Source: Prosthecobacter sp. (lineage in GTDB: Bacteria > Verrucomicrobiota > Verrucomicrobiia > Verrucomicrobiales > Verrucomicrobiaceae). Taken from it: a stretch of 64,000 nt of DNA. The stretch is taken from the NCBI GenBank assembly GCA_030833205.1, contig JAURHS010000004.1, positions 1 through 64,000 of the forward strand. Reading direction: 5' to 3'. Position numbers and translations under genes: made by a program. Positions 17,278 to 25,717 of this stretch are shown in pieces. The notes beneath the pieces are model-generated. The model was not told where the DNA came from, ran no database searches, and saw only the letters and a list, made by a program, of their open reading frames with translations. Position 1 is the first letter of the stretch. Each line of letters begins with the position of its first letter.

Positions 17278-18837
17278 ATGGCCAAGCGCAACGATTCTGG
17301 CGATTCGGAGTTGAATCTCGACTCCCTCATGGACGCGGTCACCAATGTGGTGGGCGTGCTGATGATTGTGTTCGTCATGATGGCGCTGAATACGGCGCGG
17401 ACTTTGCAGAAGGTGCTCTCTGAGCTCCCCAATGTCACAGAGGAGCAGTTGAAGGCCAAGCAGCAGGAGGCGGCAAAGATGCCCCCTCCACCCGCTGACC
17501 CCTTGCAGGTGCAAAAAGATCGTGAAAAGGCGGAGCAGGATTTGAAAAAGGTCGCACAAGATCTCAAGACCATTGACACCAGCGAGGTCGAGAAGCTCAC
17601 CAAGTTCATGGATTTGGAGAAATTTAGGAAGGAGTTGGAGAAGGCTCGAAAGGACCGGGAATCCCAGCGCAGCGCCTTGGAAAAGTTGTTCGACGAATTG
17701 GAAAAAGTGAAGGCGCTCTTGGCCAAAACGCCAGAGCCTGTGGCCAAGCCGCCCTCAGTGGTGCGGATGCCAAACCCAAGGCCTTTCCCCGAGGGCGCAG
17801 TGGAGACTCGGGTCATGGTGGCTGCAGGAGGGGTGGTATTTTTCAATCAGCAGGAGTTTTTGACGCCCTTGCTTGAAGGTTTGCAGAAGGCCAAGGCGCA
17901 GTTCGCCTATCGCGAGGTCAAGATTGATCCCTTTGCCAAGATGCTGCAGGAGGTCTATGGCAATGCCAATGCCGCCCGCGCCGCCTGGCCGCTGATTGCG
18001 GAGTTTGCTCCGACCTTCCAGCTCGATCAGGTGGCGTTGGCGCACAAGGTGCTTGCAGCGGGAGGTCTCACGGTAAGCAAGGGGCTACTGGAGGCCGTCG
18101 GCAATCTCTCATTGGTGACGCGCGCCACCATGCCGACGGTTGCCGAGGCGATCGTGGCCCTTGCCAAGGGGGATTCCACGCGTTGGAAGGCATTGGACCC
18201 GAGCCGCGACCCAGCCAAACCCATCATTACGGTCAACAGCAGCGGCGGCAAGCTGCAGCTTGGATGGGGCTCGTCCATCGCAGAGATGCGGCAAACGCCG
18301 AAGGATGTGGCGGACTATTTTGCCAAGACACTGGGTGACATTGCCTCAATCAAGAAGGCCTCGGAAACCCGCGAGATTGTGGACGCCTTCAAGTTGGTCG
18401 AGGTGCTGGAGCGGGCGGCGGCAAGCCCGATGATGAAATCCGCCTCCATGCGCATTGCGCCAAAGCTGAGGCCTGGGACCACCTCGGTGGTTCTTGATCT
18501 CTCTCCTCAGGGAGGCAATAGTACTGCGGCTCGTGCCCAGTTCGCTGACCCCTCAGCGCCTCTGCAGCGCCAGTTGCGTCAAATCAAGGCCGACGCGAAG
18601 GGTGTGGCCGTCTTTCAGGTCATGAAGGACGCCTTTGAGACCTACCTCGATGCCCGCCGCATCGCCGATGAGATTGGGGTTCCGGCGACTTGGGAGTTCC
18701 TGACCCAACTGGAGTTGACTCTGACTCTGCCAGGCTTTGAGGTGCAACGGTTTGCCGTGGCGCCCCCGCCAGCCAAACCCCTGCCTCCGGGTACGACGCC
18801 GGTGAGAATCGCGCCCCCGAAGCGCACACTGGATTGA
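17278..18837 (+). CDS. Single-TM coiled-coil protein, ExbD/MotB-like, with TM-entry Asp
   Basis: SELNLDSLMDAVTNVVGVLMIVFVMMALNTART, then a long coiled-coil-like segment; starts 4 bp after the preceding stop. Confidence 0.72.
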   Translation: MAKRNDSGDSELNLDSLMDAVTNVVGVLMIVFVMMALNTARTLQKVLSELPNVTEEQLKAKQQEAAKMPPPPADPLQVQKDREKAEQDLKKVAQDLKTIDTSEVEKLTKFMDLEKFRKELEKARKDRESQRSALEKLFDELEKVKALLAKTPEPVAKPPSVVRMPNPRPFPEGAVETRVMVAAGGVVFFNQQEFLTPLLEGLQKAKAQFAYREVKIDPFAKMLQEVYGNANAARAAWPLIAEFAPTFQLDQVALAHKVLAAGGLTVSKGLLEAVGNLSLVTRATMPTVAEAIVALAKGDSTRWKALDPSRDPAKPIITVNSSGGKLQLGWGSSIAEMRQTPKDVADYFAKTLGDIASIKKASETREIVDAFKLVEVLERAAASPMMKSASMRIAPKLRPGTTSVVLDLSPQGGNSTAARAQFADPSAPLQRQLRQIKADAKGVAVFQVMKDAFETYLDARRIADEIGVPATWEFLTQLELTLTLPGFEVQRFAVAPPPAKPLPPGTTPVRIAPPKRTLD

Positions 18838-18943
18838 TCGGGGCTTGCCCCAAAGGGCTTCAAGTTGCAGATTCCCTGCATCCATGGAGCTGGCGCAGGC
18901 GTCACTCTTGGTCCGTTGAATCAACCCCATCCCCAACTCGATC

Positions 18944-19438
18944 ATGTCTCTCGCTGTCGGTTCACCCGCCCCTGACTTTACTCTCTGCACCCTTGGGGCC
19001 AATGGCCCTGAGTTGTTCAAGCTCAGTGAGCATTTGGGCGCTGGCAATCTCCTGCTGCTGTTTGTGCCCATGGCCTTTACGGGAGTTTGCACCAAGGAGT
19101 TTTGTGAGATCTCCAATCAGATCAACGAGTACACCTCGCTCAACGCCAAGGTGGTTGGCATCAGCGGCGACAATCCCTTTGCGCAGAAGGCTTGGGCTGA
19201 GAAGGAAAAGATCACCCTCACCCTGCTCAGCGATTATGATCACAAGGTGACTGAGGCCTTTGGGGTTGCCTACGAGTCATTCCTTCCAGCCAAGAACCTG
19301 ATCATGGGCGGTGTCCCCAAGCGCTCGGCCTTTGTGATTGATTCCAAGGGTGTGGTGCAGTACGCCGAGGTTCTGGAGAGCCCAGGAGATCTGCCAAACT
19401 TTGAGGCGATCAAGGCCAAGCTTGCCGAGTTGGCCTGA
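18944..19438 (+). CDS. Peroxiredoxin (AhpC/TSA, redoxin family)
   Basis: LFVPMAFTGVCTKEFCEISNQINEY; VVGISGDNPFAQKAWAEK. Confidence 0.9.
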   Translation: MSLAVGSPAPDFTLCTLGANGPELFKLSEHLGAGNLLLLFVPMAFTGVCTKEFCEISNQINEYTSLNAKVVGISGDNPFAQKAWAEKEKITLTLLSDYDHKVTEAFGVAYESFLPAKNLIMGGVPKRSAFVIDSKGVVQYAEVLESPGDLPNFEAIKAKLAELA

Positions 19439-19460
19439 GTTGTTGGTTCGGCTTTGTTTT

Positions 19461-19490
19461 GGGGGCTTCCTTCGGGAGGCCCCCTTTTTT
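19461..19490 (+). terminator. Rho-independent terminator of the peroxiredoxin gene
   Basis: gggggcttcc-ttcg-ggaggccccc followed by tttttt; 10-bp stem with UUCG tetraloop. Confidence 0.92.
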
Positions 19491-19517
19491 GTGGGGTGAG
19501 GATCCAAGGTCCCAAAC

Positions 19518-20351
19518 TCAGGCGCGGGCCATGTAGCGCAGAACCGAGGCGATTTTGGCGCGCATGTCCTTGCGCTGAACGATCATGTCCACCAAGCCAT
19601 GCTGCATCATGAACTCCGCCGTTTGGAAGCCAGGCGGCAGGTCAGCATGCGTGGTTTCCTTGACCACGCGGGGCCCTGCAAAACCGATCATGCACTTGGG
19701 TTCGGCGAGGATGAGATCGCCCAGGGTGGCAAAGCTTGCCGTGACTCCGCCAGTGGTGGGGTGAGTCAGTACAGAGAGATAGGGGAGCTTGGCTTGGGCG
19801 TGGCGCGCCAGTGCTGCACTGCTCTTGGCCATCTGCATGAGACTGAGGATGCCCTCGTGCATGCGCGCTCCACCAGAGGCGGAAAAGACGATCACGGGTT
19901 TGCCCTCCGCCGTGGCGGTTTCGATGGCGCGGGTGATTTTCTCGCCAACAACGCTGCCCATGGAGGCTCCAAGAAAGCGGAAGTCCATGATGGCCAGGAG
20001 CACAGGGATTGTCTCGATGGTAGCGCGCCCGGTGAGCACGGCGTCCTTCAGGCCTGTCTTGGCCTGATAGGCCTTTACCTTGTCGAGATAGCCCTTGAAG
20101 CCAAGAGGGTTGATGGAGTCGAGATCGCCATCAATCTCCTGAAAACTGCCCTCGTCGATGAGGCTTTCGAGACGCTCGGTGCTGCTGATGGTGAAGTGGT
20201 AACTGCAGTGTGGGCAGACGCGAAGGTTGCGTGCCAAAGCCTGTTCGAAGAGGCTCTCATTGCAGGATGGGCACTTGGTCCACAGCCCCTCGGGCATGTC
20301 CTTTTTCTTCTCGCCGAGATCGCTGACGCTGCGCTTTTTGAAAAATCCCAT
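19518..20351 (-). CDS. accD: Acetyl-CoA carboxylase carboxyltransferase subunit beta
   Basis: Zn finger CPSCNESLFEQALARNLRVCPHC; VFSASGGARMHEGILSLMQMAK; VLTHPTTGGVTASFA. Confidence 0.95.
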   Translation of the reverse strand: MGFFKKRSVSDLGEKKKDMPEGLWTKCPSCNESLFEQALARNLRVCPHCSYHFTISSTERLESLIDEGSFQEIDGDLDSINPLGFKGYLDKVKAYQAKTGLKDAVLTGRATIETIPVLLAIMDFRFLGASMGSVVGEKITRAIETATAEGKPVIVFSASGGARMHEGILSLMQMAKSSAALARHAQAKLPYLSVLTHPTTGGVTASFATLGDLILAEPKCMIGFAGPRVVKETTHADLPPGFQTAEFMMQHGLVDMIVQRKDMRAKIASVLRYMARA

Positions 20352-20487
20352 GGTGATGACTTTGCGGCCTGACCTGTGACGGACGCTGAACGCTCCCTCG
20401 GATTGGCAAACCGCAGGGCGGCTGGGCACCCGCCCAAGCCTTGAGTCCAGTGACCCGCCACGAGGGCCGAGCCTAAGAGACTTCATT

Positions 20488-21252
20488 CTAGCCTCGTGCG
20501 GCGCAGATGACCACCACTTTTTGCGCCCCAGCCTGCAGGAGCGCTTCGGTGCATGCCTCGGCAGTGGCACCCGTGGTCAGCACATCGTCAACGAGTATAA
20601 TGGATTTATTTTCAATCCTTTGAGTGCACTTTATTTTTCCGCGCAGGTTGGTTTTGCGCTGCTGGCGGTTGAGGCCAACCTGATTGACAAGGCCATGCCG
20701 CCTTCGCAGTGCCCCCCGCAAGAATGGCAACCCGGAGCGGAGGCTAAGCTGCAGGGCCAGCTCGTGGCTTTGATTGAAGCCGCGCTGCCATTGGCGGATC
20801 GGGCTTAGCGGGCAGGCGACAATGCTGCAGGGGCGATCTTGGGTGAGCGCGCGCAGTCTTGGATCCTCCAGACAGCGGATCAGTCCGTCAGAGAGCAGAC
20901 GAGCCAGATTGCGCTGGCGGCCATATTTGAATTGGTGGATGAGATCGCGCCAGGAACCCGAGGCACGGTAGCCGGCGAGGGCGAAGTCGTAGGCTGGAGG
21001 GCTGGCAAGGCAGTTGCCGCATGGCAGGTGTGAGGGCCCGTGGCTCTGCAGCGGTTCGGCACAGCGGGGGCAGAAGGGGGGCTGCAGTGGCTCCAGTTCG
21101 CCAGCACAGGCGTTGCAGAGCCAATGCTTGGGTTGATGGGGGTTGCGTGAGCGCTCGGGCAGCCAAGCCTCACAGCAGCGGCAGCGTTGGGGAAGCAGCC
21201 ATTCCATGAACTGCTCGAAAGGCCCAGGGGGTACCATGTCCGGAGACTGCAT
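20488..21252 (-). CDS. ComF family phosphoribosyltransferase-like protein
   Basis: N-terminal Cys clusters (CRCCEAW, CNACAGELEPLQPPFCPRCAEPL); PRPP loop ILVDDVLTTGATAEAC. Confidence 0.9.
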   Translation of the reverse strand: MQSPDMVPPGPFEQFMEWLLPQRCRCCEAWLPERSRNPHQPKHWLCNACAGELEPLQPPFCPRCAEPLQSHGPSHLPCGNCLASPPAYDFALAGYRASGSWRDLIHQFKYGRQRNLARLLSDGLIRCLEDPRLRALTQDRPCSIVACPLSPIRQWQRGFNQSHELALQLSLRSGLPFLRGALRRRHGLVNQVGLNRQQRKTNLRGKIKCTQRIENKSIILVDDVLTTGATAEACTEALLQAGAQKVVVICAARG

Positions 21253-21338
21253 CTTGCCGGCAGGGATGAACCAGATTCGGCGCTTTGGGAAGTCGCAACC
21301 TGTCTGGCGCGGCGTGGCAACGCAGCAGCCCTGAGAAT

Positions 21339-22208
21339 TCAATTCCAACGACCCGCAGCAAGATCCGCAGTGAGGTCAGGATTTTCGACGAATGCGGACC
21401 CGAAGGTCAAGGCATCGGCATGAATGCCTCCGTGCTCGAGATTGGGGCTTCGCTTGCCTCGCGATTGGCGAGCGGGTAGCGCCAGAGGGCAGCGCATGGA
21501 GTCTGTCCACTGCCGCAGCGGACCCTCCCATGGCCGAATCAAATCCATGCCACAGACCACTCGAATCCAGGCCAAGTGGTCTGCCGCAAGGCTTCGAAGC
21601 ACCTGCAGACCGGCCAAATTGCCTGTCAATGGCTGGTTGAGATTGATGCGCACCGCGAGGCGACCGCTGCCGGTGGCCTCCATGGCCAGCGGCAGAAGGT
21701 TTTCCAGCTCGCGACTGCGCCTCAGCCAAGATTGCGGGATCAGCCATTCAACAGCTTCGAATCCCAACTCTCTGCCGAGCCGCGCCACATTGGAGAGATC
21801 GCGGGCCCAGGCCAGAGCCTCCTGTCCGCGCTGGGTGGTGTCGGGGGCCCAGAGTTGCAGAGCAACCCTGCCTCCCTGTTCCCTGACTCCCTTGGCAAGA
21901 GCGCGCCAAGAGTTCAGCGGCATTTCCTCACAGAGCCTTGGCTCACGGCTCCTGAGGCCGCTTCCTACCCCAGCCAGCACGGGTTCAGTGATCATCAGCC
22001 CGGCGCTGCAGCGGCGCAGGTAAAATTCCAGCATGCCGTCGGCGGGCGCGCCCTGCTCATCGGCGCGACAGGCGCCGATACCACCGAGCCAGACTCGATT
22101 GGCCAGCCTCAGAGCCCCTGCGCGCATCGGTTCAAACAGACCAACCCTAGCCCCTGCATGTGGGGTAACTTTCTGGGCTGCCTCTGGGTAATCAATCGGC
22201 GGGATCAT
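21339..22208 (-). CDS. Old Yellow Enzyme-like TIM-barrel protein, apparently lacking the catalytic HxxN segment
   Basis: LFEPMRAGALRLANRVWLGGIGACRADEQGAPADGMLEFYLRRCSAGLMITE and ADALTFGSAFVENPDLTADL match OYE ends; middle region shortened. Alternative start at 22253. Confidence 0.68.
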   Translation of the reverse strand: MIPPIDYPEAAQKVTPHAGARVGLFEPMRAGALRLANRVWLGGIGACRADEQGAPADGMLEFYLRRCSAGLMITEPVLAGVGSGLRSREPRLCEEMPLNSWRALAKGVREQGGRVALQLWAPDTTQRGQEALAWARDLSNVARLGRELGFEAVEWLIPQSWLRRSRELENLLPLAMEATGSGRLAVRINLNQPLTGNLAGLQVLRSLAADHLAWIRVVCGMDLIRPWEGPLRQWTDSMRCPLALPARQSRGKRSPNLEHGGIHADALTFGSAFVENPDLTADLAAGRWN

Positions 22209-22277
22209 GATCTTGATGGTTCCATTTACGGGTAACCCAATGGGTGGAATCATCCAATGAGAAAGGATTACTGTGCT

Positions 22278-22294
22278 GATAACTTGCGGTTATC
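22278..22294. promoter_or_regulatory. Candidate LysR operator in the divergent intergenic region
   Basis: Perfect inverted repeat GATAAC-ttgcg-GTTATC (contains T-N11-A), 29 bp upstream of the LysR ATG. Confidence 0.55.
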
Positions 22295-22323
22295 GCCGAT
22301 CGAGCCCTAGAATGCTGTCGTTC

Positions 22324-23223
22324 ATGGATCTCAACCAGCTGAAGTACTTTGTGGAGCTCTCCCGGGAGCTTCACTTCTCGCGCGCCGCGAAGCTTCTCCA
22401 CATCACACAACCGGCGCTGAGTCGGCAGATCTCGAATCTGGAGAGGGAATTGGGCGTAAGCTTGTTCGAGCGCGGTCCACGGGCGGTGAGGCTCACTGAG
22501 GCGGGCCAGTTCCTGCAGCCGAAGGCCGTGGCCATCCTGATGGCATGCCGGCAGACCAGCGAGGAATTGAGGATTCAATTTGGTGGCAACCAGCGGCCCC
22601 TGCAAATGGGTTTCCTGAGTGTGTTGCTTGATGATTTGGTGGCGCCCTCGATTCGCAGCTGTCGCCTCCGTCACCCGCGCCTAAGAGTGCAGCTTCACGA
22701 GCTCAGCCCAAGCCAGCAGATGGAGAAGCTGGCTGCCGGGGAGTTGGATCTGGCGGTGCTGGGGAACATCAATGAGCAGGATCGCCGGCTCTACAGGGTT
22801 CGCCGCTTGAGTTACCATCCCATGGCTGCCGTCGTCAGCGAGGATCATCCCCTGAGCCAGGCGAAAAACATTCACCTCGCGCAGTTGGCCAAGGAGCCAT
22901 GGATCTCGTTGGATGAGGGCCTGTTCCCCGGGCGTCGCGAATTTCTTCGCAAGGCCTGTCGCGCTGCGGGCTTTGAGCCCTTGATTGCGGCGGAGTTGGA
23001 GAGTCTGAATTTATTGCTGGCTGCGGTGAGTTCAGGGGAGGGGGTTGCGATCCTGCCCCGACACTCCTCAAAGCTGTCCCACCGGGGCTGCGTCTTCCTT
23101 CCGCTCCAGGCGCCCGTGCCGAAGGCCGAACTGCTGCTATTGCTGCGGCTCGAGGAAAAGCGGCCGGAGGCCGAGGCCATCGCCGTGGAGTTGGAGGCGC
23201 GGGCCCGCGAGGTGATGCGCTAG
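22324..23223 (+). CDS. LysR-family transcriptional regulator
   Basis: MDLNQLKYFVELSRELHFSRAAKLLHITQPALSRQISNLERELGVSLFER. Confidence 0.95.
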   Translation: MDLNQLKYFVELSRELHFSRAAKLLHITQPALSRQISNLERELGVSLFERGPRAVRLTEAGQFLQPKAVAILMACRQTSEELRIQFGGNQRPLQMGFLSVLLDDLVAPSIRSCRLRHPRLRVQLHELSPSQQMEKLAAGELDLAVLGNINEQDRRLYRVRRLSYHPMAAVVSEDHPLSQAKNIHLAQLAKEPWISLDEGLFPGRREFLRKACRAAGFEPLIAAELESLNLLLAAVSSGEGVAILPRHSSKLSHRGCVFLPLQAPVPKAELLLLLRLEEKRPEAEAIAVELEARAREVMR

Positions 23224-23280
23224 AGTTTTGATGTTGCGGCCAAGCGGGTTTGCGTTGCGTGTGCGGCGCTTTTGGCTCTT

Positions 23281-24243
23281 ATGAGCAGGCCTGTCATGGC
23301 ATTACCCGATCCACATCTTCGACCCGTTCGCCCCGGCGGTAGCGAGCAGGCCAGCTTCCCCTCCTTGGCCGAGCTTGCCTTGCTTTTGCCCCAGTATGAA
23401 ATGGAGCAGGTCATTGGCGTGGGTGGCATGGGAGCCATCTACAAGGCTCGCCACCGCGCCCTTGGGCGCAGCGTCGCCATCAAGGTGTTGCCTCAGGAGT
23501 CCTCGGATCAGCCCGAGGAGATTGAGCGTTTCATCAAGGAGGCCCGCGCCATGGCCAAGCTCAAGCATCCGCAAATCGTGACGGTATTTGACTTTGGGCA
23601 GACCGCGCAGCGTCACCTGTATCTGGTGATGGAGTTTGTGGATGGTCTTGATCTTCACCGTCGGATTCGTTTCCGCGAGCTCAACACAGAGCGCATTTTC
23701 TCGATTGTGGACCAACTCTGCGATGCCCTGCAGTTTGCCCATGCCCAGGGAGTGATTCATCGCGACATCAAGCCCGCGAACATCCTCATCAGCTCGGATT
23801 GGCGCGTCAAGGTGGTGGACTTTGGTTTGGCTCGCGAGATCTCTCTGCAGGGTGCAGGTCAGGAGGTTGAGTATGGAACTCCAGATTACACCTCACCCGA
23901 GCGGCTCATTCTCGGCGCTGCGGTGGACCATCGAGCTGACATTTACGCGCTGGGCGTGTTGATTCACGAGATGTTCACCGGCCACACCACGACCGCTGCG
24001 CAACCAGAGGACGGAGCATTGTTGCCAGGTGGCGTTGCCGCCGTGATCGCCCGCTGCACGGCAGAAGACCCCGATCAACGCTTCGGCAGTGCGATGGAAG
24101 TCAAGACGGCGCTGTTTTCGCCGGCCCCTAGCACCCGCACGGTGGTGAGGGTTGCGGGTTCAAGCTGCGCTGCGGCGATGAAAAAAACCACACTGGCCGC
24201 GCGGGCTGCTGCGTTTTTGCGTGGCTTTCGGGCCCGTCGGTAG
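23281..24243 (+). CDS. Serine/threonine protein kinase (Hanks type)
   Basis: IGVGGMGAIYKARHRALGRSVAIKVL; VIHRDIKPANILI; VVDFGLAREI; YTSPERL. Confidence 0.93.
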   Translation: MSRPVMALPDPHLRPVRPGGSEQASFPSLAELALLLPQYEMEQVIGVGGMGAIYKARHRALGRSVAIKVLPQESSDQPEEIERFIKEARAMAKLKHPQIVTVFDFGQTAQRHLYLVMEFVDGLDLHRRIRFRELNTERIFSIVDQLCDALQFAHAQGVIHRDIKPANILISSDWRVKVVDFGLAREISLQGAGQEVEYGTPDYTSPERLILGAAVDHRADIYALGVLIHEMFTGHTTTAAQPEDGALLPGGVAAVIARCTAEDPDQRFGSAMEVKTALFSPAPSTRTVVRVAGSSCAAAMKKTTLAARAAAFLRGFRARR

Positions 24244-24264
24244 GTTGTGGTCCCTCGGCGGCGT

Positions 24265-25596
24265 TTAACGCCTCGGGCTGGCAATCCTGTAGAGTGCTTT
24301 GTCTGTGCGCAGAATCAGGCTGTCGCCAACGACAATGGGGCTGGCCATGATGCCGCCATCGAGTTGATTTTGGGCCAGCACACGAAAGGTCTTGGATGCC
24401 TCGATCACGGTCACCACGCCCTCTCGGCTGGCGAGGTAAATCACACCTGCGGCTGCCAGTGGTGAGGCACTAAACTTTCCGCCAAGGCGCTCGCGGAAGT
24501 GCGCTTCCCCAGTGGCTGCATCGAGGCAGGAAACAATGCCGCCGTCGTCAACATAAAAGAGCAGATCGTTGACCAGGACTGGAGAGCTCATCTTGGGTGC
24601 ATTGCGGGCCTGTCTCCAGAGGACCGTTGGTGCGCCCTGAGCCTTGCTTTCAAACGCAATGACTTGGGATTTGCCGTAACTGGTGCTGAGGTAGAACCGC
24701 TTGTCGTCGGCCACTGGGCGCACGCTCATTGAGAAGCCAAGCTCGCCGTAAGCCACCTTCCAAAGCTCGCGTCCGTCTTTGGGGTCATAACCATAAACCC
24801 AGTTGGCGGCGGGGCTGATCAGCGTGCTGACTCCGTGGAGAGATGCAAGCAGAGGGGTGCCATAAGCCTTTTTGAGTTGAGGCCGCGCATCCATGGCGCC
24901 GGTTCGCGCTGTCTTCCAGGCCACCGCTCCACTTTCCACATCATAGGCGGCGATGAATTGCTGGTCGCTGCCGTCGAAGTGCGCGACATAGCGGTCCCCA
25001 CAAAGCACACCCGTGGAGCCTGGGCCATTTTCGTGGGCAACGGAAAGCTCCTGATTTCGCCAAAGGATTTTGAGGGTCTTGGTGTCCAGACAGGCGGCGC
25101 CAAAGCTGCCGTGGCTGGTATACAAGCGCTCCTGGCTCAAGGTGGGAGAGGGAGAGGCGTAGCTGTTGAGCTGATGAACCCATTGGGGCTTGTCAACCAC
25201 CAACAGTTCGATGTCGTGCCGCAGGCTGCCAGTTTCTGCATCCACACCCAGCGCGTGGATGGTGATCCGATTCATCACGCTGACAGGTTGATCGCCGGTG
25301 TTTGCCTTGAGCCGTTCCTTGGTCTCCGCCTCGCTTGCCGGTGTCTCTCTGGCACAGGTCATCCAAAGTAGCTTGCCATCGCTGACCGGGGTGGAGTGGC
25401 CACGGCCTGGGAGGGCCGTGCGCCAGGCCACGGAGCTGGTCTCACTCCACATGGTGGGCAGGGCCTTGGACTGGCTGTGCCCCTGGGCTCCTGGCCCGCG
25501 CCACTCCGGCCATTGGGCACAGACCATGCTGGGCAACATGCACAGCAGCAGAGGCTTGAGGGAAAACGAAGGGAGGGAAGGGAAGGCGCTGGCCAT
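24265..25596 (-). CDS. Secreted PQQ-like beta-propeller repeat protein
   Basis: Signal peptide; WPEWRGPGAQGHSQSKALPTMWSE; blades GYDPKDGRELWKVAYGE, CLDAATGEAHFRERLGG. Confidence 0.85.
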   Translation of the reverse strand: MASAFPSLPSFSLKPLLLCMLPSMVCAQWPEWRGPGAQGHSQSKALPTMWSETSSVAWRTALPGRGHSTPVSDGKLLWMTCARETPASEAETKERLKANTGDQPVSVMNRITIHALGVDAETGSLRHDIELLVVDKPQWVHQLNSYASPSPTLSQERLYTSHGSFGAACLDTKTLKILWRNQELSVAHENGPGSTGVLCGDRYVAHFDGSDQQFIAAYDVESGAVAWKTARTGAMDARPQLKKAYGTPLLASLHGVSTLISPAANWVYGYDPKDGRELWKVAYGELGFSMSVRPVADDKRFYLSTSYGKSQVIAFESKAQGAPTVLWRQARNAPKMSSPVLVNDLLFYVDDGGIVSCLDAATGEAHFRERLGGKFSASPLAAAGVIYLASREGVVTVIEASKTFRVLAQNQLDGGIMASPIVVGDSLILRTDKALYRIASPRR

Positions 25597-25717
25597 TCAG
25601 GGATAATGGTTTTCACGATGCCTTTCTTGCGCAGGGCCACCAAAAAAAGACGCGTAGGCTGCCCCAATGGCAAGCAGGCGCGGGTGGAGTCATGTCGGAC
25701 GCACACTCCAGACCGCC

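Noticed and set aside
14890-18837. Labelling the ExbB/ExbD-like cassette as a Zorya defence system
   Set aside because: Channel similarity and the long tail are suggestive, but no ZorC, ZorD or ZorE-type gene is adjacent and neighbouring genes are housekeeping.
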